64,000 nt of DNA. It comes from Moringa oleifera. Taxonomy: Eukaryota > Streptophyta > Magnoliopsida > Brassicales > Moringaceae. A model generated the notes under the pieces. It made no database searches. It had not been told where the DNA came from and was given only the letters and a program-made list of their open reading frames with translations. Position 1 is the first letter of the stretch. Every line of letters begins with the position of its first letter. Where the stretch lies: assembly GCA_021397835.1 (NCBI GenBank), contig JAJFZO010000889.1, forward strand, positions 248,001 through 312,000, written 5' to 3'. Of the stretch, positions 54,775-64,000 are shown in pieces. The position numbers were made by a program, and so were the translations under genes.

Positions 54775-55405
54775 GATCAAAGGCTTGACTCAAGGACTTA
54801 AGTGTCTTTTGGTTTTTAAGGACATCTTAATAAAGCTTAGGAATGTAAAGTAAAATCTAAGGGCATTCTTCACTTTGTATAATTTATTTAGACATTTTCG
54901 CTTTTGTTCCAAAGATTTATCATGATGAGGTTAAACTGATAACCTATAAAGTCTAGATTTAGTTGGGATGAGGTCTTGAAGGCTAAAGATATGTTAAGTG
55001 ATGTTTGGTCGAGTTCGTCGACCTATTGATAATCACTTTTTTATTTTGTACATGAAAAGAGTTTATTTTTCCTAAGTATTAGGTTGGATTTAAGAAAAAC
55101 TAAATCCATGCAATTTGTCATGGAGTTTAAGTTTCAAAATTTTAGCTGTTTTTGTTAGAATTTATTATTGTTTATGATTGCTCTAGTTATCTAAGGACTA
55201 CTATAGTTATTTTGGTGTTACCCAAAGATGGACATTAACTTGGTGATCTTACCCTCGAAGGAGAACCAACTTGATGACAAGCTTGGGTATTACCCAAGAA
55301 AATGAACTAATTTGACAAGTGCTTTGATGTTACACATGAAAGGAACTAATTGAATGAATGATTGGGTATGATCCTAGCAAGAGTGCTCAAATCTTGATCT
55401 TTTTA
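54775..55405. repeat. Left arm of a ~0.63-kb inverted repeat
   Basis: The arm aligns with the reverse complement of 56,640-57,295 along its length. Matching pieces include TTGGTTTTTAAGGAC (54,812) against the inverted TTGGTTTTTCACAGAC, ATGATGAGGTTAAAC (54,921) against GATGAGGTTAGATT, and AGTTTATTTTTCC (55,057) against GGTTTATTTTTCC. It ends in short tandem units of the type TTACCC..AGAACTAACTTGAT (55,215-55,380). Confidence 0.75.
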
Positions 55406-55790
55406 TTTTAGTTTGAAAGTAAAGATTTAATAGCAAGGTTTATGCAAAATCATTGAAACTCAAACAAAAAAATCTTGGTAAACCATGATATTGTTACTAT
55501 AAAAAAAAAAAAAGATAAAAATAACAATCTCAAGTTAGCAAATTAAGCACACTACCATTAGAATCAAACATGGTTTTTTGACGAAAGAAAATTTAATGGA
55601 TGCTAGAAAAAAAATTAAAGATAATTGAAGTTGTCTAATACAAAAGGAATGTAAGAAGTGCAAGATTTGATTATTAGTCATTTAAACTCTTATAACAATG
55701 TATAAACTATCATCTTTTTAGTAAAAAGAATAGATTCTTAGTGATCCGAATGTGAAAATTTTATAATGAGAAGAGCAGGTCTAATCCACA
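55406..55790. repeat. Spacer start with direct repeat B
   Basis: AT-rich spacer sequence is followed at about 55,670-55,760 by a partial copy of the composite's direct repeat (CATTTAAACTCTTATAACAA ... GATTCTTAGTGATC). No coding sequence. Confidence 0.55.
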
Positions 55791-55980
55791 CTTTTTCTAC
55801 AAAGTGTAGCCCCTAACTCGCTTCGAGAATCCCATTATCTTTGCATTACACAGTCCTAAACTTTATGTGAGACTCTTTCTTTCGTTGCATGATAAAGTTT
55901 GTAACTCTCTTTGGGATTCCCTTACTCTTTTTCAAGGTAAATTCTGATTTTTCTTAAGACTTCCCTCTTTGCATGTCACA
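55790..55980. repeat. CT-rich degenerate tandem array, copy 2
   Basis: This is a shorter version of the array at 53,650-54,130, with words such as GCATGATAAAGTTTGTAACT and CTCTTTGGGATTCCCTTACT. It ends in CACATCAAAACAAAAAGG, as copy 1 does. Confidence 0.65.
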
Positions 55981-56640
55981 TCAAAACAAAAAGGATTAAA
56001 ATCTAAAAATTACCTTAGATAACTCATTAAGAAAAGAAAATAATAAGACTTAGGATTATTATAGATAACTCATCAAGATTAAAAGAGATTTAGACTTGAG
56101 AACTACTTCGAATAGCTCATTAAGACAGAAAAGGCAAGATTCAAAAACTACCTTAGTTAGCTGATTAGAAATAATAATGATCGAGACTTAAGGATAACTC
56201 TAGATAGTTTAATAAGAAAAGAAAAGTCAAGATCTGGTGATTACTTTGAATAACTCGTAATCAAGATAAAAAGAAACATGACTTAAAATTATTCTAAATA
56301 GACTATCAAAATAAAAAGTACAAGACCTAAGACGCTTCAAATAGCTCATTTCAGCAAAAAACATCCAAATTCGAGACTATCCTGAATAACTCATCAAAAA
56401 AAAAATCCAAGGAATTGATAATGACCTTGGATAGCTTATTTAGATGAGAAGTGCTTAAAGCCAAGATTGCATGAGGTAACTCATTAAAACAAAAAAGTTC
56501 AAAACCCAAGGACTATATAAGATAGCTTATCAGAAAAAAAAAAAAAAAGATTCAAGACTCAGGAACTATTACAAATAACTAATCAAAACAAAAGCTAAGA
56601 GTGAATGATTATCCCTAGATAACTCACCAAGATAAAAAGG
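55981..56640. repeat. ~52-bp tandem array 'GATAGCTCATCAAGAC', copy 2
   Basis: About twelve degenerate units have the same core as 54,135-54,690, with the same order CT-array, junction, AG-array. The whole module was therefore duplicated in direct orientation. Confidence 0.75.
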
Positions 56641-57295
56641 CTAATATCTAAGCACTTCGACTAAAGATCACAACTAAGCACTCATCCAGTTAGTTCTCTT
56701 TGTGGGTGACATCCAAGCGCTTATCAAGTTAGTCCTCTTCTTCAAGCAATATCTAAGCGTGTCATTGGTTTAAGCCCCCTTTAAGGGCAACAGCCAGATG
56801 CTCACTAGATTAGTGTCCCTTCTTAGACAACATCTAAATAACTACGAGTCCTTCTTAGATGACTAGAGTACTTATGAAATAACAGTATAAGTCTAACAAA
56901 AATAACTAAGATATTGATATTTAAGCTCCAAGAAACATTACAAGGGGTAGTTCTAAGTCTTGTTTTTCATACCTTCAACCCAACATGGGAAAAATAAACC
57001 AACTTCATGTATAAGATGTTAAAACAAGTATCAATAAGTTAATAAGCTTTACCAAACCTCATTTAATAGATCTTAAACCTTAGCTTAGATCTCACTCCTG
57101 CTAAATCTAGTCTTGACAAGTTATTAATCTAACCTCATCAAGATGGAACCTCAAGTAAAAAATAAAAAAATTCAAAAAAAATTAAAAAATAGCTTCAAAC
57201 TTTATTTTACATCCCAAAAGTCTCACATCACATCAAGTCTGTGAAAAACCAAGACACAATTAAGCTCTTAAATCAAGCATTTGGTTAAAAAATCA
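56640..57295. repeat. Right arm of the ~0.63-kb inverted repeat
   Basis: Reverse-complement partner of 54,775-55,405. Its proximal part contains units of the type AAGCACTCATCCAGTTAGTT, each followed by a CCTCTT/CTCTTT stretch and a GACATCC/CAATATC word. These are the inverted forms of the units at 55,215-55,380. Confidence 0.75.
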
Positions 57296-57369
57296 TGATC
57301 ATTTTTTATTTTTGATATTTTTCAAAAATAAAAAAATTAAAATAAGGTTCAACTATTTAAAAAATAATA

Positions 57370-57870
57370 GGATAAAAGTCTCATAAAACTCTGATGTTTA
57401 ACTTATATTACCAATCAAACCCTAATGTTCAAAAAGTGACAAATTAAATCTTGATCTATCAATTCGGTCTAAATTGAACCTTGTTAAAAAATTTGAAAGT
57501 TAGAGATATTCAAATTGAAGATCTTATACAATGAATTTTGATTTGAAATTTCTCATAGATGTAAAAATATATTCAAATTACTATCACAAAAAAATTTAAA
57601 ATTTTTTGAATACTAAAAATATATATTTTTTAAAATTTATAATATCAAATTTTAAAAAAATTATAAAAATACTTATAATAGAATATATTGTTTCATTTGA
57701 ATTATTTTTGAGATATTTTAACAATAAAAATACTTTAAATTTTTAACAGTAATTTAAGTTAATATCTAATTTAAATCAAATTAAAACATGAAAGTTTATT
57801 TTATTGGTTTTTAAACATAAAAATTAATTAATAATATAAAATAAATATTAAAATTTTATAAATTTTTTAT
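57370..57870. mobile_element. TIR element copy 3 (~0.5-kb AT-rich MITE-like family)
   Basis: The left end ATAAAAGTCTCATAAAACTC (57,373), followed by CCAATCAAACCCTAATGTTC, matches the termini of the copies at 17.8 and 36.2 kb. The interior aligns with both (GATATTCAAATTGAAGATCT, AATTATTTTTGAGATATTTT). The right end near 57,870 is decayed. Confidence 0.7.
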
Positions 57871-57984
57871 TTAAAATTAAAAAATCAATAATAAAACTCA
57901 CCCATAACTATAAACTTAAAAAAAAAAAAAAAACCCGTGAAAGCCACGATAATATAGTTACGTCATCCCTAGAGTTAATTAAAG

Positions 57985-58130
57985 AGGCAACCATTAAAAA
58001 ACTAACAATGCATAAACTATCTCCTCTTGAATGAAAAGAGTTAGATTCCCAGTTATCAAATCTCTTCTCCCTATTTTTGCTGCATTCATTCCACTGACCT
58101 ATCTCATATTCACAGCAACGTACTGCATTA
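57985..58130. repeat. Direct repeat C of the composite
   Basis: A full-length counterpart of 52,585-52,730, with CATTCATTCCACTGACCTAT and CATATTCACAGCAACGTACT at its right end, in the same orientation. Confidence 0.7.
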
Positions 58131-58134
58131 TAAA

Positions 58135-61056
58135 TAATCCTATTCTCTACCCTTCTTCTTCCTTTTGATGCATGATTCTGTTTCTACAAAGCTTGCAGAA
58201 CGTGTATCAAGCATGAACAAGTGGATGCTTCGTAGATGCACAGCATGAATAAAGAATGCAAGACCTTCGATTCTCTAACAGGCATCCCCCCTGATATAGA
58301 CAAATTAATAACACTTTATATACAACACCACGTCTTCAAGATTCTATCCATACTTCTTTGTTTGCTTCTTTCTTCTATATTCGCCCGTCAAAATTGAAAA
58401 TCATGGCTGAGTATAATGGAGAGACCGCTACCAGATAGAATGTCGCCATTAACATAGTCATAAACTGGGTATCATTCCATTCAATAATTAGACAACTTAG
58501 ATAAGATTGAGCAGCTTCATGTGGGTACTACTTGTTGTCTTGTAGTACTAATAAGCTCAATTAATTAAGCTGACAAAACTGGGACTGTTTAGGTTGTCAT
58601 TCTAAATAAATTTGAAAGGAACAATACCCAAAAGCACAAACGTCCACAGACAATGATATGACTGCAGTTAATGGCTGCGTGAGGTTTGGCTTTTGTCTAA
58701 TCAAACTGATTTTACCCTGCTGAAGTGGATCTTATTATATGTTTACTGCATATCCAGAAAGTAAATTGTGTTTATCTAAAGTTAACCATAAAAGAATGGG
58801 GAATTGTTGGAAGGTGCCCCTACCACTCACAGATTGGACAACAAGTCATTTCACCCTCTAAGCACCTAATTCCCTCCCAAGTTTCACAGCATCCGAGCAA
58901 GACATGGAATTGTTGGATACTGCCCTACCATTTCGCTTTGAATCAAGAGAGACACCCTTAGGCATTGCTAATCAATAACCAACTAAACTCTAATTACTGC
59001 TTAAACAATTTCTTTGTTGAACGTGATCATGATAGTCTTTTCCTTCTAAAATAAATATATCAAGAAAGCTTCAAACTTTTAACTTGGACTGAGTTTTAAT
59101 GACTAAACCCAAAAGTTTAGTAGTAAAACCAATCCAACTTATCATTATATCAACACATTGGTAAAACAAGGGAGCAAATTGGTAAAGAGGGGAATCCTGT
59201 ATAGGAAAGTGTTAGCCATTAGCAATGAGGAAAGAAAAGAAGAGCATAATGGGAGTAATTAAGAAAGAGTGAAGGGGTCCCTCAGGCTTCAGAGTCGCTT
59301 ATGAGTTAAGCCCATCCCATCCGATCCCATCCCATCAACCTGAAGTTGATTGACCAGATCATAAGTTATCTCGGGTAGATAGATGATATGATGTTGTGAT
59401 GCACTGCAGCAGCACCACCTACTCCTTGCCCTCTCTCATCAGCCCAATGAAAAAAGGATCACCATGTGCTCGCTGGCCTGTGCCCCCTTGTTGACCCAAC
59501 ATTGTCCTCATATGGGACCATGACTAAAAACAGCCAACAATTTGCTCGCAATTCCAATAATGACCCAACTGCCATTTGTGACTTATCAACACGAACCCAA
59601 GATCCAATGCCCAGACATACTCTCACACACCCATCTCCTCAAAGAGGAAAGAAGAATGAGAACCACAAAAAGAGGGGAAAAAAAAGCATAGGAAAAAGGG
59701 CCCTTCAAGTGCTTCAGGAACCCATCACCTCCACCTTTTTGATATTGCAAACCCAAATACAGAACACAAACACCCATTACTCTCAAAATTGTTTAATTTT
59801 ATATAAAGATGGGTGCACTCTCTAGGGCCAGTCTTTGTGGTTTCTTTTATATAATATAAAAGCATTGGAGTGGTCAAAACTATCTTTCAATTCTCACTTT
59901 ATATAAACACATTTCCTTTTGAGATTGTTATTCCAATCATCCAATCCTTTTCGCCCTTTCTTAAGAAACAAACAAATTTTATTTGAAACGCATAACCCAT
60001 TTACAGTCAGCAAAGGGCAAAGCAAACCCATTTCAGCATTTGCGGCACTGTCTTCACTATAAAAACATTACTTTTGCTTAATATATAGCTCTCCTCACCC
60101 ACAGCCCGAGTCGTCTGTACGGTCAATGTTCTGTTCTTTACGCCTCTGGTTTTCAGCTTCTTGATACCCCATTTTAGGAACCTCCTCCATTAAAAAAATC
60201 AATCAGCACTCCGTATCCAATTCATTGCATTCTCAGAGCCAGCTCATAGGTTCGCTCCACGACCGTTGGTTTTGTTTATAATATATGGATGAACGTTTAC
60301 AATAATGGAATTGCAGAGTTGCAGACCAAATTGATCAAAGCTTGTCGCTGTTTAATAAGGAGACCAAATGCAACAATCTGACATCACCATTTTGTGTTTG
60401 TAAGAGTTATTAATATTGATGATTGCATAGAGTGTAAGATTATTGTTAGTTTAACAGGTCTTTGTCTGAAAAACCAGGAAATTTGGATCCAAACTACCGA
60501 GGAAGACTCTGTTCTTCTATGACTCCTTTATGACGCTGTATTGTCAGATGGACATGCAGAACTTGTAGAGCTGGAACCATTACAGCTACTTTATGGGGCC
60601 TGTTGAGACAATAACTGGATTCCTCTCATCGGAAAAACAATGTTTAGTCTTTAGCTCTCTGAAAGGATCCAGAGATTTAATGGATTCTCGAGATCCTCTG
60701 GTTTTACACAAGTGAAACAGGGGCCATAATGGATAATTGATTCAACAGAAACACGATAAGGAACAAGGGAATGCCACCGATTCATGGGTATCATCCGAAT
60801 TGATCTCATCACCAATTGATTTAGACAGGCATAGGAAACAAAGAATCAGTAGGCCGATGTTCAGGAACTACCATGACAAAATGAAAATGAATTCTGTATT
60901 TCGTATTCACTAACAAAATTTTCCTTTGATTTACAAACATTTATCGATTTCATCTCCCTCTCCATATCTTCAACAGAAAGAGAAACAACAGAGAAAAGAA
61001 AAACACTAGCAAACAACTAAGAAAGCAGCCCGCCCCTGCTCCGATTATCCCATCAA
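58135..61056. other. Intergenic DNA 3' of the U-box gene
   Basis: Mixed composition without a supported gene. A 119-aa frame at 59,466-59,825 is low-complexity and has no domain. A TATA-like CACTATAAAAACATTAC near 60,056 followed by a CT-rich stretch could start a plus-strand transcript, but no coding sequence follows. The 3' untranslated sequence of the U-box gene probably occupies part of 60,400-61,056. Confidence 0.4.
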
Positions 61057-62307
61057 TCAAAAGGGCATGATGTGAGTGGTCTTGGTGTCGTAACTGGAGA
61101 GGCACGATTTGGAATTCACTCGAAACACCTTCAGCAAATCGGCAGACATTTGGCGCACTTGGGCCGAGCAGTTGCTCTGCATCAACAGCAAAATCTTGGT
61201 CAACCCGTTGCCACTGGCCACCGCTTCCTGCGCCCTCTGGTCCCTAAACAGATAGCATATGCTCCACAGTATCGTCACGGCGTGCTCTGTCGCCGCAGTA
61301 GAGACCTTCAGTACCTTCTGCAATATTCCTTGCACGCACGCCGAGTCTTCGCAGATCTCACTTCTACCTTCTTTGCACGAAGAGATCATTTCCAGCAATT
61401 TCAACGCCTTCTCCGTTATCGACACGCTCATGTTGGGCTCTGTTAGTAGTTTTTTCAGTCCCTTGACTGTTTTCAGGTGCACTAAGCTCAGTCTCGGGCG
61501 CTTTGGCATAGATATCGCAATCAAACAAGACAAGCTCGCTTCGATCAAGGTCGGATCGGTTTCTAAGCTGATCAATTTAGTCAGTTCCGGCAACAGTCCG
61601 TCTCTTTCGGCAAGCAGGAGTTTGGTTTCGGCGTCAATGGCGATCGATTCCAAAATTCTCACCGATTCGATTCTCGACTGCACACTCGCTCGCCGCAACG
61701 TGAGAAGGATAGCGGTCAGACAATTGCGATCAGTCTTCAAAATCATATTCCTTAATCGCTGGTCATCTCCGATTTTGCTCCTGATCATATCTAAAATCTT
61801 AACCGCTTGCTCGATTAAGGGGATGTTGGCACAAGTTTTGTCATTGGCATTGCTCATGAGTTCGACGAGCATTGGCAGGAGCCCGTCCGCCTTAGAGAGG
61901 AACTCCCTGTTCTCGTCGGATTCCCTGGCGAAACAGACAATCCTCGAAAGCAATTGGAGTCGGTTGTCGTTGTCGTCTTTCAGCTCAACGTCTCTGATGA
62001 TGTCCTTGACCTGGTCCTGCGTGGGGGCGGCGCTTGTGGCAGTCTCGTTGGAGCCTTCCCGGTGGCTGACAGAATCGGACCAGATCTGGATAAGGCGCTG
62101 CAGGGTGCGGTTGGGCACGAATTCTTTGCTCTGGAGCACCTGCATGGTAGCGGGGCAGGTGTTGTTGCCGCCGTCCAGCCACCGCTGGATGCTGGCGCGG
62201 TCGTAGGTGACACCCGTGCACAGGCTGACAGGCGATTTCATCACGTCCAACGATATCGGACACTTGAAGAAGCTCGGCACCGTAATGTACAAATCATCCT
62301 TCACCAT
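61057..62307 (-). CDS. PUB29: U-box/ARM-repeat E3 ubiquitin ligase (PUB27/28/29 group)
   Basis: An intronless gene of 416 aa. The N-terminal U-box (about residues 9-83) reads [20 protein letters not shown], then [18 protein letters not shown] and [11 protein letters not shown], followed by [18 protein letters not shown]. The rest is alpha-helical ARM-type repeats ([18 protein letters not shown] helices, [60 protein letters not shown]), ending [20 protein letters not shown]-box proteins of this group pair with E2 enzymes and ubiquitinate targets in stress signalling. The sequence fits the PUB27/28/29 subgroup; PUB29 is preferred only because the UMP kinase and MKS1 neighbours match the Arabidopsis At3g18680-At3g18710 interval. 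Long frames on the opposite strand are shadows. Confidence 0.9.
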   Translation of the reverse strand: MVKDDLYITVPSFFKCPISLDVMKSPVSLCTGVTYDRASIQRWLDGGNNTCPATMQVLQSKEFVPNRTLQRLIQIWSDSVSHREGSNETATSAAPTQDQVKDIIRDVELKDDNDNRLQLLSRIVCFARESDENREFLSKADGLLPMLVELMSNANDKTCANIPLIEQAVKILDMIRSKIGDDQRLRNMILKTDRNCLTAILLTLRRASVQSRIESVRILESIAIDAETKLLLAERDGLLPELTKLISLETDPTLIEASLSCLIAISMPKRPRLSLVHLKTVKGLKKLLTEPNMSVSITEKALKLLEMISSCKEGRSEICEDSACVQGILQKVLKVSTAATEHAVTILWSICYLFRDQRAQEAVASGNGLTKILLLMQSNCSAQVRQMSADLLKVFRVNSKSCLSSYDTKTTHIMPF

Positions 62308-62607
62308 GTTTACTCACGTTTAAGCGTCCTTTTCCTCTTTTCTTAAATCTTTATTGTTTGGGCAGCTAAAAAGGCAGAGAAATTTGAGCAACAGAGAAGA
62401 GAGAGAGAAAGAGAAAGAGGGACGGAAGTAGAGAGAGAAGGTGGAGCTGGAAGAAAGGAGGAGAGTGGGGGTGGGTTTAAAGAGGAGAGAGAGAGTCAAA
62501 TGTTTGGTGACGTCACCTTTTACTTTTTAAGGAGATTTATTGAAAAAGAAAAAGATTTCTTTAATACTTTATATATATTCTCCCACTTTTGGTCTTTGGT
62601 CAAAGCA

Positions 62608-62638
<31 letters not shown>

Positions 62639-63028
62639 TTGTTTCTTTATTCAGAGTTCAGTCCGGGTATCTTTCTGCGCGTGTACCATTACGGTTTGCG
62701 TCGTCAGATCAAAACCGTGCGTCCTCAGTAAGGATCACGAGGATGGCAATTCACGGCCATGATGTGAAGGAAGTGTACACGTGGGAGGGAGGGGGCTTTT
62801 TGATGTTGGAGAGAGCAAAGCGTATAATGGGGGAGAGGAACGTGGGGTGTGTAGAGGGGGTCCACGGGAGCAATGAGGGCGAAGTGGGACCCGAAGGAGG
62901 GTTCCATCTGTCGGTCTTGATTGCATCAGGAGACCCACCCACGTCCGATCTGCGGAAGAGAGAGCTCTCTCTGTCTCTCTTGTCTATTCCCTCTCGCTCA
63001 CCAATTTCTTATATTTTATATTTCTAAT
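62308..63028 (-). promoter_or_regulatory. Upstream region and GA-rich leader of the U-box gene
   Basis: CT/GA-rich stretches at about 62,395-62,500 and a GA microsatellite at 62,608-62,634 lie upstream of the ATG. The sequence is mixed and lacks a recognisable product on the plus strand, where a 175-aa frame (62,500-63,027) is interrupted by low-complexity sequence and is judged non-coding. Confidence 0.35.
62608..62634. repeat. (GA)n microsatellite
   Basis: A GA dinucleotide run of about 27 bases upstream of the U-box gene. Confidence 0.9.
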
Positions 63029-64000
63029 TTAATTGAATTTATGGGTGAAATAATATGATGAAGGCAATTTAGGGAAACGTGTGCAGTGGGAGCCCAGATT
63101 TGAAGGGCAATGATCATATATTATAATGAAAATGTGGGCTATAGGGGACATGATTGCACACATTGTAATGGTAATAATATTAATTGCACCGAAAGTGGGT
63201 GTGCTGAGGGATTGGCGTCCATGGCAGTGGCACTCAGCCCTTTGTAACCCTACGAAACTACCCATCAAACTTTCACTGTCTCTGCATCATTGAACTCATT
63301 TTCACTTTTGTCCTAAATGAGGGTAATGTAAAGATTATTACTACAGTAACAACTGACAAAGGATGCAAGTAATGATAGTTCATAATTAATGTACAATTCA
63401 ATTCAATGCGTCCCATCCCTCTCTTACTTGGCCCCATCTCTTCATCTTTGCTTTGGTGAGCTTAATTTAGTAATTAAAATACCCACCAAAGTATCTTAGC
63501 TTATATTATATGGACAATTAATAAAACTTAAAGTGTGTGTAAATTAAATGAATTGGGTCGTAGAGTTGTAGGCTACTGTGATTGTCAAAAGTACGTGGAC
63601 ACTTTAATTTTCATGTGAATGTGACAAAGACAAGCTTAGTAAGAAACCAAAACCTAACCTAATTGGAAACCAAAGTCCAATTTGGGGGATCTATTTTCAA
63701 AGTCAAATTTTCCCAAAATCTAATCTTCCAACCTCATATAATTTAAGGTCACTAAAGTCCTATTGCCACGGGGATCTCATGTTAAAGACACTTCCGTCTG
63801 GTATAATCCAAGCCATTTACCATATTTAAATCTTCTTTTTAGATTGCTACAACACTTTCAATTTCGAGTGACATCCCCTTATCATAATTAATAATTTATA
63901 CTCTATTACAAGTATCGGGTTCCTTCAAATTAACTTTATTAAATTTTGTATCGGATACAATAAATTTTGATAACGTTAAGAAAGCCGGAAAATGAAATGG
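63029..64000. other. Intergenic DNA to the window edge
   Basis: AT-rich to mixed sequence. No supported gene or repeat was found. Confidence 0.5.

Noticed and set aside
59466..59825. A 119-aa plus-strand frame
   Set aside because: Low-complexity peptide with no domain, no signal and no plausible splice partners.
61259..62206. A 315-aa plus-strand open frame opposite the U-box gene
   Set aside because: It is the antisense shadow of a real intronless gene with clear U-box and ARM motifs; its own translation has no domain.
62500..63027. A 175-aa plus-strand frame upstream of the U-box gene
   Set aside because: It runs through a GA microsatellite (RERERERE) and probable promoter sequence, and no family is recognisable.

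Overview
This is nuclear DNA from a eudicot plant. The genes have many GT-AG introns, intergenic DNA is very AT-rich, and transposon relics and microsatellites are common. I resolved seven protein-coding genes by joining exons by hand; the intron-containing models keep the reading frame across every junction and recover near family-typical proteins. I did not place the species. No rRNA gene, convincing tRNA gene or CRISPR array was seen.

Layout: (a) 1-7,797 is AT-rich intergenic DNA with a MITE-like element. (b) 7,798-12,740 (minus) is an ATXR5-type histone H3K27 monomethyltransferase. (c) 13,758-16,231 (minus) is an ankyrin-repeat/PGG membrane protein. (d) 16.3-29.4 kb is gene-poor and holds a TIR element and a decayed Ty1/copia retrotransposon with two LTRs and a large internal pol deletion. 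(e) 29,827-30,450 (plus) is an MKS1/VQ21-like VQ protein, convergent with (f) 31,231-35,297 (minus), a plastid UMP kinase (PUMPKIN-like). (g) 35.3-40 kb is a repeat-bearing gap. (h) 40,054-43,168 (minus) is a WD40 protein with an extended GA-rich upstream region. (i) 51,591-51,959 (minus) is a small secreted proline-rich protein. (j) 52.6-58.1 kb is a complex repeat block with ~50-bp degenerate tandem arrays, two long inverted arms and a TIR element. (k) 61,057-62,307 (minus) is an intronless U-box/ARM E3 ligase of the PUB27/28/29 group.

The genes do not form a pathway. Their order looks like an old conserved block: from memory, Arabidopsis At3g18670-At3g18710 carries ankyrin, UMP kinase, MKS1 and PUB29, while At5g09790/At5g09800 carries ATXR5 and PUB28. 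The window appears to interleave the two. The least explained part is the inverted and tandem repeat composite at 52.6-58.1 kb. I found no clearly new protein-coding system.
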